Shown: positions 26,899-39,805, numbered from the stretch's first letter. The stretch: DNA of 60,000 nucleotides from Glandiceps talaboti (GCF_964340395.1 NC_135564.1:8290361-8350360); one strand, 5' to 3'. A program made the numbers and translations. The notes: generated by a model from the sequence alone, not told the origin.

Positions 26899-28764
26899 AT
26901 GACTTCATCACCTGAGCGAGTTTTCTTGAGCGCCGAGTCAAGTCTACAGGTAACACGCGAACGTTCTAACTATGCAAAGCTATGTGCACTGTTAGTTGAT
27001 GGCAGCCGTCTGGCATTCAGGAATATCCTGATCAACTTCTTCCCCACGAATGAGTTCTTTATATCAGCATTAGCGGAGAGAAAGAATACGTTGCAAGAAC
27101 TGAAGAATAAAGATGTAATCAGTCAAGACCAATGGGATTTACTGTACCATTCGTCACACCAATCAACTTCACTGTCTTCCACCAAGTTCGATGCATCTCT
27201 GCTGTTTGTTCTTCTTAGACATGTATGCGATGTTGCTTCTCTAACAGACAGAGGGGAGTGGCTACCTGACAGAAAGGATTTAAGCAGAGAGGCGGATATC
27301 GGGCGGTTGATACTGTACCGCAATGGGTATGCAAAACACTCGGCTGAGATGAGAGTTAGTAGTGCTAAGTTTGAAGAAGATACGATGGCTATTTGTGAGG
27401 TGTTGGTAAGACTAGGAGGCCAAGAAGTCCAAACAGAGACAGATCAATTGTACAAAATGTGGTTAGACCCTGAACTTGAAAAAGATTACATTCAAAAACT
27501 TAGAGAATGGCAAAGACTGGATTCCATATTAAGTGATGGCTCACAGAATGTATCATTAAGTCTCGGTGGTGTTAGAGGTTGGGGTGATAGACAAGATGCA
27601 CAACTACTGGACCAGGTCAAAAAGACTGCAGATGGGGGACGATGTGAAGGGGGGATGAATGAAGACTCACCACTACGGATGAAAGCCAGTTGTTCGTCAA
27701 CTGTTGAAGACATAAAAGGAGATGCCAACATAACAAAGCCAGAGAAAGGGGCAGTGAGCAGCCACCGGCAATCTAAGCCGACGAGCGACGTGACATATCA
27801 ACCAAAACAAGGTTCGATTAACATGTATACATTTAGGGGAAATGTGTTCTTAGTTTAAAGAAACTTTAATTCAGAGCTAATCTATCTAATATTAATATTG
27901 AAGTAAAGTACATCAATATCAGATATATTAGATTTTAATATTGTGGGTAATATCAGTATTTCTACGATGGACATACTTTAAATGTGTACTGATATAATAT
28001 TACAAAACAAATACTTTATATTATTCCCCAATACTAGTATTCTTTATTATTCAGCCAAGGAGAAATATGAGTGACCTAAGGGGCCCTTGCCACTACGAGT
28101 TGCTAGACGAATAGTCACAACCCTTAGGGTCACGAGTAAACGATGTCTAAATATACACACATCATATGACAAGAAACAGCAACTGTGCCACGACGAGCCA
28201 TACTGTAAATAAAAGATACATTGCGTATATTAATTAATAATCATTATTGTTATTTTATCATCTAGGTTTGGTGGGAATTCTGAAGGAAGAGTTAAAATTC
28301 CACTATAACAAACTACGACGACTACAGCCTATGCCATGGATGAAGAGAGTAACAGTTGACCTCGGTAAAACGTTTTCTTCTCTTGAATTGATTGACCGTA
28401 AAACAAGATACGAATCCAGAAACATAGGAATGAAACTTATCGGACTAGGAGAACCGAAGAGGTGAGTGTGATTTAACTATCACCATTTGGTTCTATTCAA
28501 CAACCTGCGTAGTCTTTCTTGTTACATTATTGTTTGGTAATTCTAAGGTAGCAAGTGACAACGAACTGAATATCACTGATGTCTTTGTTGAACGTTTGGT
28601 TTCCTGCTCTTTATCTGAGTTCTCTTGGTTTGCCTTAGATATAGCTCTACATTCCTTTTCAATTTAAAACTACTAGTAGATTGACGAACATTGCAAACAA
28701 GTTACAACATGACCTTGGCATTGGATCGGGGACGGGGCTTCTACCACGTATTCGTTGTAAAGCC

Positions 28765-28852
<88 letters not shown>

Positions 28853-31223
28853 CCTCTCTCTCTCTTCCATGAAATCTTTTAGTAAGTCAAAGTGTCAAGA
28901 TTATATTCATTTTAAGTATGGAGTTTGTAACCATAACTGACATGATCAAAGTTATGATTTTCTGAACTCTCATACAGAGTATTCTTTTGTTGACAGTGAC
29001 AATTCAAGCACACTGCGCCCAAGTCGAATCAACATTAGCCGAGAGCAAATATTTTCACCGTTTGACATTGACGGTGGCAATGTTCCCAGGCGGATCTTGA
29101 TGGAAGGTGAACCGGGAATAGGGAAGACCACTCTCTGTAAGAAACTGGCCCATGACTGGAGAAATGATGAAAGCTATATTAACCGTTTCAGTGGTGTTTT
29201 TGTAATTGATGTGAGAAAGTTTAAAGGTAGTCTAAAATTGTCACTTAGAGAGCAGGGGTTGGTTTCCAAAGCGGTTAGCTTAGAACACTTATGGGAGTAT
29301 ATTGCTAAGCACCAAAACGAATTTCTATGGATCATTGATGGGCTGGACGAGCTTTATCCGAATGTGAAGGACGACATCGTCAAACTCGTAACTGGCCAAC
29401 TGTTTCCTGATTCCACTGTGCTAGCATCCTCACGAATTTGTCAGTGGGAGATATTTTTTAAGAACGAAAATCTGGGCGAAATTTTTGATAGAGAAATTAC
29501 CAACGCTGGGTTTGTACCAGAGGCATCTGATGACTTCATGAAAATGTATTTTGAATCCAAACCATCCATGTTTGATGCATCTGACCTCTTGACCTTTGTT
29601 AAGAGAGATAAAGGCAGGTTACGAGATTTGACGAGAAATCCACTCATATGCATGTATCTTTGCTTTCTGTGGGAGGATAAGTTATCACGTGATGTATTGA
29701 AAAGAAGTGAGTACTTAGATTTCTGTCAGGTCTTGATAAGAATGAGAAAGTGTGTTTCAAGAAGATTCTTTGATACGCACAAGGGAGAGAAACTTCAATC
29801 AGTGATGTTTGAAGACAGAGTCCAGAAAGTCAGACACTTAGCATTTGATGGGCTTATGCGCGGGAAAACACAATTCAGCTTGGAAGACATCAACAGTCTG
29901 TTTACAACCACTTTCAACGATGACGACACTCTTTTCCAAATGGGAATACTAAGCAAGGAATTGGGAGAAGTTGACGAAATTGAGGTAACCCTCTTCGAGT
30001 TTCCCCACAAAGCAATTCAGGACGAACTTGCTGGAGAATATTTCAACAGTTTGTCAGAATCCGAGAGGGAGACCAAATATGATGACATCGTCAGTGTTCC
30101 CGCCCGCCATCAAATGCTTGTCTTCATGTCTGCCCTTTCGAGGGAAATTGGTATGGAGAAGTTGACCCCATTGTTTGATAATTTCAAGAGGGTTGTTGAT
30201 AATTTTCCTTATTATCAACTCATTGCATATGACCCTTTCAACGAGCCTAATGTCTGTCTCCCTCTAGAGTGTCTGTCTGTGTCAGGTTGCTCACAAAGCC
30301 TTGCTACCATTTTGGCAGATGTGTACATGAAACGAGGTAAAGCTCTGTGGTTTCTACAGGATACCTTACTAACATCCTATGAAGATAACATCAAGGGCCT
30401 TATTTGTCTCATAGAAACTACAAAATATGCTGATGTTGTCGAAGATGTTGTAATCTCTGGTTGGAGTAAGGATAAATTCCCAGCCTGGGCCCTCCATATC
30501 ATCAGACGTTTAGCAACTGTAAAATTGCTAACGTTCATAGACGTGCCCTACAGTTCAATGTTAGAGATAGTCGAACCAGATTTCGTGTCGAAGAATCCAG
30601 TCGAGAAAGTTGTGGCCTTGAATACAGGTCTCCACGAAAAAGAAATCGCCCCATTTCATAAAGTCGTTGCAGCAATGAAAGTGTCTGATATTGTTGACTG
30701 CCGAATTTACAATTTTGGATCGGAGCAATGTGTTGGTGAATTTCATTTCTTGAAAGGTGTGGATTGCAGTGATGCTGAAAAGGTCGACAACTGTGCGTCG
30801 CAAGGTATGCAATTGCAAAGCACAAACACATCCAAAACAGAGATCAATTTAGAGATATATGAAGTCCAGGATAAACCACTGAATTTGCTTTGTAGTAAGT
30901 TCGATTTTGCCAAGCTACAGGGCAAACATGGTAGGATTTCAATTTCAAATACAGCTTCTATTGCCAACATGGTTGATATCCTGAAGTTCTTTCAAAGCGT
31001 GATGTCATCAGTACAAGTGGGTGTCACCAATGTTTTAGAAAAGGCTGTAATTCTTATCATGCTGGAACACCAAGTAATTGGCACTCAGCTTCAATGTCAA
31101 CAATCAGACGAATATTCTGATTTCATCAGCGATGTTACTGTTGTACAAACAGAGGTAACATCAACATGCAAGTGGTTAGTTGGGATCCGACGTCAAGGTT
31201 TAAGATCGTCTGTTATAATTTGA
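26899..31223 (+). CDS. HEPN(DZIP3-type)-NACHT NLR-like protein (three coding exons)
   Basis: Exons 26899-27811, 28266-28461 and 28997-31223 join with phases 1 and 2 to give 1111 residues. Residues about 20-175 match the DZIP3/hRUL138-like HEPN domain: an LLVDGSRLAFRNIL helix, ISQDQWDLLY, FDASLLFVLLRHVC, and R141-NGYAK-H147, the R-x5-H HEPN ribonuclease-type motif. A polar linker (about 200-304) follows, then the pre-NACHT segment [20 protein letters not shown]. The NACHT has Walker A GEPGIGKTT (about 407-415), Walker [10 protein letters not shown], and a winged-helix end [16 protein letters not shown]. The last 450 residues are shared with the third gene and look like degenerate repeats, not clear LRRs. 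The family acts as a cytosolic sensor; RNA cleavage by this HEPN is possible but unproven. The first donor (G|GTTCGA at 27812) is weak but its phase matches the paralogues. ATTAAA occurs at 31370. Confidence 0.9.
28769..28865. repeat. (CA)n-(CT)n compound microsatellite
   Basis: About 19 CA units run directly into CT units, within the last intron of the HEPN-NACHT gene. Confidence 0.95.
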
Positions 31224-31369
31224 GAGACAACTGGACAAAATGATATTGTCCGTGCCAACGTTGGAACACCATGCGTAAACCACTATTCAAGATTGTGTAA
31301 TACATTTCAAGTGTTGTCGTTTTTATGCCAAGTGATGTACATTACATTATATTATACACTGTATACGTT

Positions 31370-31375
31370 ATTAAA
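31370..31375 (+). promoter_or_regulatory. Probable poly(A) signal of the HEPN-NACHT gene
   Basis: ATTAAA lies about 150 bp downstream of the stop codon at 31221-31223. Confidence 0.4.
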
Positions 31376-32570
31376 GATCAGTTCAAGTTCTGTTGATGAC
31401 TATTTTGTGGGCGAGTATATCCGATGTAATATCCTGATCTCGTTGACATTACATAATTGTATATACATATAGCTGGTGATATATATTGAATGTTTTATAA
31501 TATAGCACAGCATATACTAAACTATACTTATTATAGGTTCTTACTTGACGATTCTTTTCTCCCACAGTAACGTGTCGTACTTATTCATGTTTTACTGAAG
31601 AAACCTACACTTCACCATAGTTTTTTTTTTTAAAGTTACGTTTAAATTTTATTCAACGTCTTGTGAAAGGCATTTTTAAATTTGCATGTATAAGTTTAAT
31701 TTTCAAAAAAATCAAAATATGTACATTTTTATGGAAGCTAAACAAATTTAATAAAGAAGTTTTAAAATAGGAGTGTTGTATGGCTGCTAGCCACTTATTA
31801 TATTATTTGTTAAGATGCATAAATGATATCACGTGTTTGTTTTGTAAGCACTACAGTTATACAAAGAGAAAGAAGATAAATCATGCATATATCTCTTCTA
31901 TATTGAAAATTGTCCCTTTGTGATATATGTGGAGTGTATGTTTCTATGTCATTTGTTTCTATATCTAGTGTTTGTCATAGAGTCTCGTCTACATGTATTA
32001 TCTGCCTACCTTTTGGGGTTATCCTTAACTCATCAATTTTCTAATAGACAGTGAGAAATTGATACAACTTAATCTTTAACTAGCTGTCGATCCAACGTAA
32101 AACACACTGACGAATACTAAACACATTAATGTATAAAGGCTAAACAAATCATTTAATCTTGTTCTGTTCTAAATTCTTTTTGAACTGCCACAATTAAAAT
32201 AAACATTTCATATAGAGTGGAATATAACCTACAAGTACAGCAATGTCCATTCATACTGTCAAATGTGCCTTTTATGTTTTGTGTTGATCTGTAGTAACAA
32301 CTGTATTGTCATAAATGCCAAACACTTTGTCATAAAAAGTGTCAACTGAAGTGTGTTGGCTATTGACATTTGACAATATAATGAATGAAATTTTTGTCGC
32401 CTTGTTTTTTTTTCGGAATCTTGATCATGGTGACAGCGACGTGTCTAGAATTCTCTGCAGCCAAGTCTGTACTGAGTTGCTGACGGTGACTTCTCTTGAA
32501 CAGAAATGTAAACTAATTAGACAAACGAACCATACCTCTAACAAGTACTGTATTTAATAACAGTAACCTA

Positions 32571-32606
32571 TGACCTATGACCTGTACCAAGGGATTTCAA
32601 AGGTCA
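32571..32606. promoter_or_regulatory. DR1-like and NBRE-like nuclear receptor sites
   Basis: TGACCT-A-TGACCT (32571-32583) is a direct repeat of the receptor half-site with one base between (DR1, minus sense AGGTCA-T-AGGTCA). Sixteen bases on is AAAGGTCA (32599-32606), the extended monomer site. They lie 1.3 kb upstream of the third NACHT gene. Use is inferred. Confidence 0.3.
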
Positions 32607-33296
32607 ATGAGTAATATGCCCAGTTTACACTTTAAACTGTCAATAGTAAATTGAAGTGTGTAGTAGAGATCGACGTGTCTGCCTGCACGTAGCATATGGC
32701 ATATCTAACGCGAGAAACCTTTTCAAGCTGAACACATCGCTCAGATTACGGATTTTTTGTGGTAAGTTAATCAGAGTTAATAATAGACTTTTCCCCCTTG
32801 ATGCGCCATTAATTGTCAAACCGGATAACCATTCCTTAGAGCTAGCTAAAGACGAAAGGTAACAATTATTTACATATATTGATGTAGCCTGGTCGTCTTG
32901 TTCTTGTCTAAGAATTCAAGCCCGAATAAAACGTTGTATTCTTCTTCTTCTAGTGGTCTGAGCTCAAAGTAACATTGAATTATTACAGAATTAAGAGTCC
33001 TTTATCGATTTTTGTATCAGTAGTCAGGGTAGAGATACTGTGACCCTATGATGAACTGAGTGTGTTTGGTAGTGTAGTTGTAATAGAACCAAATGCAGTA
33101 TATCAAATGTGCAGATTTCGTATAAATCACTAATTATTTAGTAGGCTATTTCCGTAGTGACAACCTCACGGTCTCACGAAGACCTCGGCCTGTATGCTCA
33201 GCAATAAAGCGCGCCATCATGGTTGGTTTCTACACAAAATAACCCCTCGTCTTTCTTTGACGATCACACTTGATTAGAAACTGATCCCGTTTCAAG

Positions 33297-33646
33297 TTAC
33301 CGTTCACCAGCTCTGTTTGGTACAACCACACAGAAAACAATATGAAACAACACGTGACATGCTACACTAATATAGTAAGATCGCAATTTCTCCAGTATGA
33401 AATAAACGGTTTAAAGTGTACTCAGTGCAGCTAGCCGCAGACACCTGGTCGCCAATATTTTGCAATTGAAGCCTGATGTCTGCATGGTGACACTTCAGTT
33501 CATTTCATTTTAATAGACAAAATGTGGGGAGAAACTGTACTCATTTAATCTTGAATCTTGCTTTGCTATCTTAAAGTGTAGCATATGCAGTTTCTTACTG
33601 AATTGGTTTCTGCATGGTTGTATCAAACAGATCCAATGACTGGTAA
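33297..33646. mobile_element. MITE-like element, copy 2
   Basis: About 350 bp. Left end CGTTCACCAGCTCTGTTTGG and right end GGTTGTATCAAACAGA are inverted relatives of each other. The middle matches the copies at 15.0, 45.2 and 49.0 kb (GATGTCTGCATGGTG, CTATCTTAAAGTGTAGCATA). Non-coding. Confidence 0.65.
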
Positions 33647-33876
33647 CTTTGAAACGTAATGTAAAAAGAGTTGGATAATAGTAATCGTCTCACCGTAAGA
33701 ATCTTGATATAAGCTGAGGTGCTTATAGATAAATCTTTTAGTTTGATATTAAAGTCTCCAGGCAATCAATAAATGATTGTTGACACTATATTTTTTTAAA
33801 TAATGAATTATCTATAGAATTATTCAGATTTATTGGTCCTCGGGGTACATGGTCGGTGTAGAAGCGCGCCAATGAG

Positions 33877-35034
33877 ATGGCCGACAAAGGATTCAGTCCG
33901 TTCCCTGATGGCCATGGAAATCCATTCGGCTTGGGAAGACTTCATCACTCGGCAATGCAGTCAAGCTGTACAGATGCCCCTACAACTAGCTCACATGCAC
34001 ATGATGACACTTGTGATGGAGGCGGACAGGACTGCATAAAGAATCCAGCCACTGTCCAACCAGGTATTAAACGAGAAGATGAAGAAATCGAACGGCCACA
34101 ACCTCCACAAACACAGACTGGAGCAAAAGCAGGTAACAAAAAAATTTACTGTGACCATAATTGTTGAAATCTGCTGTCCGTCTCACTCTGCCTATCTCTG
34201 TCTGTATGTCTGTCTGACAGTTGAGAGTTTGAATCAATCAGTGATAGATTGATTGACGGCTGACGGGACCGATTTATATTTCTGCTTGGTGTCAAACGGT
34301 TATATATGTTCGTCAGTTCGTTGACTGGTTCGTTAATTGTCTAATTTGTTTTAGAATGTGGCATAGCCGTATGACCGGTACACATATCTTTACAGTGAAA
34401 CACTATGTTGAATTTTACAAACCTATTTTTAACGTTTCAATAATTCTCCATTTTATTTTCGTTCAAGATTTCTTTACTCAATTGAAGGCAGAATTGAACT
34501 TTCACTACAATAAGCTGCAAAGGTTACAACCTATGCCATGGATGAAAAGAGTAACGGTGGATCTCGGTAGAACGTTTTGCTCACTTCAATTGATGGACAG
34601 ACAAAGCCGAAATAGGTTAAGGGGACTAGACGCGAACATGTGAGTGATATTTAGGTTCAAAGCGATTCACGAGATGGTGTCTGGCGTCACGTGATAAACT
34701 TTATGATTCCACCATTAGTTATTATTATTACTTATATTACTTATTACTTATTACTTATTATTAGCTAGAACATCAAAGGTATCGGATAATTTGAATATTG
34801 TACATGTGCACAATGTTAGCAATGTTATAAAGAATATGTTATACATACTTGCATCTAGACTTAATTCAAAAGGATCTAATAAGTCGTTACTCAGAGTTTC
34901 ACAAATCGAGCGATCTTCAGACAACCATATATATATATATATATCAACTCAGTATATGTAAAGTGTCTCTGCTCTTTATCATTTATTATATATATCCACT
35001 CCTCTCTGTTCCACTTTCTCTCTCTCTTCTCTTC

Positions 35035-35117
<83 letters not shown>

Positions 35118-37420
35118 GGATAGATGGCTGGCTGGCTGGCTGGCTGGCTGATAACCTGTTTTGATCAATGTCAATTCTTTCTTTTTCTTTTAGGTTGTCT
35201 GCGATAAGAAGTCCACCTGATATAGTCCTTGAGAAGATATTTTCTCCCTTACTATTTGATGATGATACTCACGTGCCAACGCGTATATTAGTGGAAGGAG
35301 AGGCCGGTATCGGCAAGACAACGCTGTGTAGAAAAATAGCCCATGATTGGAGAACGGGTAAAGATTACACAAAGCGTTTTAAGGCAGTCTTTATCATTGA
35401 TGTCAGGAAATTCAAAGGCAGTTTGAAGATGGCTTTAAGACAACAAGCATTAATCTCGAAAGCTGTAAATTTAGACCAATTGTGGCAATTCCTAAGAAAT
35501 CACACTGCTGATATCTTGTGGATCATTGATGCTCTTGATGAGCTTTACCCTGACATCAAAGATGAAATTGTCAGCCTTATTAGAGGTCATATTTTTAAGA
35601 ACTCCACAGTACTTACAACCTCCAGAGTTTGTCAGTGGATATCACTATTTGATAAGGATCAGTCGGATAGAATATTTGACAGGGAAATCAGTAACGTTGG
35701 TTTCCCGCCAAAAGCAGCAGACGAATTCATCAACGCGTATTTTGAAAGCAAACCGTCAGTGTTTGATGCTACTGATTTGTTGTCGTTCATTCACAGAGAT
35801 AAGGGTAGGGTGAGAGATCTAACCAGAAACCCGCTAATTTGTATGTATCTTTGTTTTCTATGGGAAGACAAATTAGCTAGAGAGGTTCTGTTAAAGAGCG
35901 AGTTTTTAGATTTTTGCCAAGTCTTGATCAAAATGAGGAAATGTGTTTGTAGAAGATTCTACGAGACGAGCATTAGAGATAAATTTGCAGACAGCGCATT
36001 CGATGATATGATTAGCAAAATCAGGGAATTAGCATTCCAAGGATTGATGACAGGGAAAACGCAGTACAGTGTTAGTGATATAAATGCTATGTTGTCAAGC
36101 ACGTTTGAGGAAAATGACATGTTCTTCCAAATGGGGATTTTAAGTAAAGAATTAGGCCTAGGCGAGGTTGAAGGGTCAGAAGTTATAACACTCTTTGAGT
36201 TTCCTCACAAGGCTATTCAAGATGAACTCGCTGGTGAATACATCAGTGGGTTATCAGAAACAGAACGAGGTAGCCAGTACAAAGAGATAACTCGTGTTCC
36301 TGCCCGACATCAAATGTTAGTTTTCATGTCAGCTCTGTCTAGAAATAACAGCGAGACAAAATTGATGCCAATGTTTGACGAATTTCACAATTCCGTTGTA
36401 ACGTTTCCACCATACGACAAGAATTTGGATAACGCATTTCGTAATCATTCTATATGTCTACCGCTGGAATGTCTTTCTGTATCAGGATGCTCGATCGACT
36501 TAGCGAGGAAATTATCCGATTCCTATCGCGAAAGAGAAATACAGGATATTTGGTTTGGGGAAAACAGTTTGTTAACTTCTAGTGAGGACAACCTTGTAGG
36601 TTTGGCGTGTGTAGTTGAGAAAACCAACTACAAAGAGAGCATAACAGATGTGTCAATATCAGGTTGGTTGCATACTGACTTCCCCACTATTATTTTGGCC
36701 ATAATCAAAAGCCTTGTCGCTGTCAATAATGTCCACTACTTAGATACACCGTACGTTTACATTTTAGATACTTTATCTTCTGCGATCGTGAGTCGAATTA
36801 AACAAATACATGTCATGAATATCGGATTCAAAGAGAACGACATTGAACCATTTCTGAAGATTATAAATTTATTGAAAATCTCAGACATCGATTATTGTGA
36901 TATCGCGAACGTCAACAGTAAGTCTAGAGTGCTGTTTCACTTTTCGCGAGTGGTCATTGACACGCAAGAAACCCAGACCAGTCTGGAAAGCGTTGTACGT
37001 CATGATGACGGTATCAAAACAGCCGTAGATGTTCGTTTTGACATGACACAAGTAAAAGATGACCCACTAAACAAACTTTGCCAGGTCTTCGATCAAGAAA
37101 CGACTGTTAGGGGCGGCCATAAAGCTAGGATAGCCTTCAACAATCCTTTATCAGTCTACACCGTTATCAATGCCTTAAAGCTGTTTCAGAAACTAATGTC
37201 TTCAGTGCAAGTTGGCTTACCAAACCTGTATGAGAAGGAACTATTTTTCACAGTCTTAAAAAATCAAATCATGCAACCCCAAGGCCCTTTAAAGTATTCA
37301 TTTCCTGAAGAGCACAACCCCTTCATTGACGAGGTGGTTGTGGTCAATTCTTCGGACAATGGTTGTCAATGGTATGTGGGGTTGTCTTCACGTAGTTCGT
37401 ATCATGTTTGTGAGTTATAG
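33877..37420 (+). CDS. NACHT NLR-like protein with unrecognised N-terminal segment (three exons)
   Basis: Exons 33877-34132, 34468-34639 and 35194-37420 join with phases 1 and 2 to give 884 residues. The final exon is exactly as long (2227 nt) as that of the HEPN-NACHT gene and clearly paralogous. Residues 1-85 (MADKGFSPFPDGHGNPFGLG..., then a Pro/Gln/Glu-rich tail) look disordered and match no known domain. An in-frame TAG sits just upstream of the ATG, but an extra 5' exon carrying a death-fold or HEPN domain cannot be ruled out. The second exon gives the shared [20 protein letters not shown] segment. The NACHT shows Walker [10 protein letters not shown] (about 178-186), Walker B WIIDALDEL, RNPLICMYLCFLWED, and [15 protein letters not shown]. 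The C-terminal half lacks canonical LRRs. Likely a cytosolic sensor ATPase; its effector output is unknown. Confidence 0.85.
34922..35151. repeat. (TA)n, (CTGT)n and (TGGC)n tracts
   Basis: TA units (34922-34944), a CT-rich run, about 20 CTGT units (35035-35117) and five TGGC units (35128-35148). They lie in the intron before the NACHT exon of the third gene, ending about 40 bp before its acceptor. Confidence 0.95.
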
Positions 37421-38754
37421 ATACAACAACTTCAGTGGCATCAAACATCCTCTTATCAGGTGTTGTGAGTATTGAAATATTCGCCGTTGTGGGCGCTCTT
37501 TACATTTGTCGCTCCTGCCTCAGTGATGAGTATTATCAGCGTCCATAAAGACGAACCTTTCAGCGAGTATACAACCCTCAATAATTGCACAGCACTGTTG
37601 ATGCATTCGTCATTGCTTTAACAGAGCAACCTTTCGCAAGCTAACTTAAGTTTATGAATGGCTCAGCAATAACAAATAGTTTGATGTCCGTAACAATGGC
37701 AACATGTCACACGACTGTTACAGTCAAGAGTTATCATCTGAATAGTAATGCCAAATTTGCAAACTGTGATTTAAATACAGTTTACATCCTTGTAATTTTA
37801 ACAAAGGTCGACCTACAATTGAGTTATTAAACTAAAATAATGAAGAGAACCTGAAGTGGTGTGAAGGCTTGAAAAATATACACGAATTTAAATTTAAAGG
37901 TGATAGGTCAAACCCAAGAGCACCAACAAAGTTAATTTTATATTATGTATCTCGTGTTTGTGGAGAGCGGTAGGTTTTTTTTCAAGTCTTATACTGAGCT
38001 GCCCATTTGACATATTTCGTATTATACATATATTTGGTATAGGTATATTTCTTGCAATCTTCCCACTTGGGACCAATTACACAGAATTTGTCGAAACAAC
38101 CGTGAAATTATTAATTCAAAGAAATTTTACTTGTAACTTCGAAGCAATATTTGGTTATAGTATATATACAAAACTAGCCTTTGGGTCCTGTGTATGTGTG
38201 TGCATGTATGTCTCATACAACGATACAATTTCTGGTGAAGAGCTCGAGTAAGGTGCATTTTATTACAGCGGAAGTAATAATTGCATTCACTTTAAATGTC
38301 CAGTTCAATTTACTACTTACACTAAATGAAATGATATCACTCATCTAAGATGTTGTGGTTGTTATTTGCTTGAATATGGATTTTATCAAACATGCTCGAT
38401 CATTGAAACTGAACGCAATTATAATTTCAGTTGTATAATAAATGTCTTTTTGCTGTATATTAAAGTAAAAGTAAGGTATTCCATATTTCAGATACATACA
38501 TGTAACACTTGTATGATAACAATGTAAAAATAATCTCCTGTTACACGTACATATACAAATATTCAATTATTGCATGTAACCCGGTGTTATCTCCTTTTTA
38601 TCAGTATTGACTGCATTTTAATTCCCTTTGTTTCATGAACATTAATTATGTGTGTTTTTTGTTTTTGTGTTTTACTTTGTTGTGTACAATGCACTGAGAC
38701 GTATGTGTAGTGCGTTCTTTAAGAATTAAAATAATAATAATAATAATAATAATA

Positions 38755-39115
38755 ATTATGGATACTTTATATTGTTCTGTTGTTGAATGGTTATCCCCGA
38801 AATCACGTTTACTTTCATGTCGATGATAACGAGATCAATTTACGAGACTCTTTTAAGTGATTTAATTGTAATAAACGTGACCAGTAAGTTGATGTTATAC
38901 TTTTTACAATGTCTTGTCTGTGTGTTATCTTTGATTTATAATCAATGATTTTAAACGTCTGTGCTAATTATTTATGAATTTCTACATTTGTATACAATAA
39001 TAATGTATGATACAACAGTAAGTTAATTAAGTAGAAACTGTTGATGTTTGCTTTCCATTTTGTATTTTGAAATGATTGTATGAAGACCATGCATGGCAAA
39101 GAATCATTTCATGCA
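38755..39115. repeat. 360-bp dispersed direct repeat, copy A
   Basis: Shares long blocks with 43855-44195 in the same orientation, including TTATGGATACTT, TTTACTTTCATGTCGA versus TTTTCTTTCATGTCGA, TGTATACAATAA, TTGATGTTTGCTTT and AATGATTGTATGAAGACCAT. The two copies bracket the CoA-ligase pseudogene. Confidence 0.75.
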
Positions 39116-39367
39116 ATAATTCAAACATTGTCCAAATGCAACATGCATAGATGAATTCCATGTATGGAATGCATGAGGCACTGTCCAAATACATCTTGCA
39201 TAGACGAGCTTATATATTTCACGGCAGTGCCGCAAGTTTTGTCATCTCCAGCACACAACACTGGACAAATTTGCACATGTCACGAAACAAAATGGTTTAT
39301 ATGTATTTGATATTGAATGTCACAGAAACAACGTATTGTGGATGCACACACAAACATAAATACACAT

Positions 39368-39370
<3 letters not shown>

Positions 39371-39416
<46 letters not shown>
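39371..39416. repeat. (CA)n microsatellite
   Basis: About 23 CA or CG-CA units. Confidence 0.9.
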
Positions 39417-39419
<3 letters not shown>

Positions 39420-39434
39420 GCATGGACGAATGGA

Positions 39435-39805
39435 GCACGTTGTCACAATCAATCAACCGACAAGTAATTTCATCACGATGTTTCACTAAAAAAATGAAGG
39501 CCAACACCTTGCCATCCCCACTTCCAACCAAACTACCAAACGAGTGTTATATCATAATCTCATACACACCACAAGCTTTCATTTACGCACTTCGTCACGT
39601 CTATAACCGCGCATGTACGTTGTCATAATCAACCAACAGTAGTTTGAGAAGAAATTTTCATCATGACATTTGACTAAAACATGGTGGCCAACATCTCTCC
39701 ATCTCCACTTCCAACCCCATAATTAAATGTTATACCGTAGTCCAACACACACCATAAGCTTTTATTTACACACTTCGTCACATCTATAACTGCATGCTAT
39801 TAATA
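39435..39805. repeat. Tandem duplication of an about 185-bp unit
   Basis: Two diverged copies, 39435-39622 and 39623-39805, share CGTTGTCA.AATCAA, CATCTCCACTTCCAACC-type, and AAGCTTTYATTTACRCACTTCGTCACRTCTATAAC-type blocks. Non-coding. Confidence 0.75.

Larger units (their letters stand above)
31380..33870. other. Spacer between the second and third NACHT genes
   Basis: About 2.5 kb. It contains a DR1-like nuclear-receptor site at 32571-32583 with an AAAGGTCA element at 32599-32606, and a MITE-like element at 33297-33646. A 68-codon plus-strand frame at 32656 resembles nothing recognised. Confidence 0.55.
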
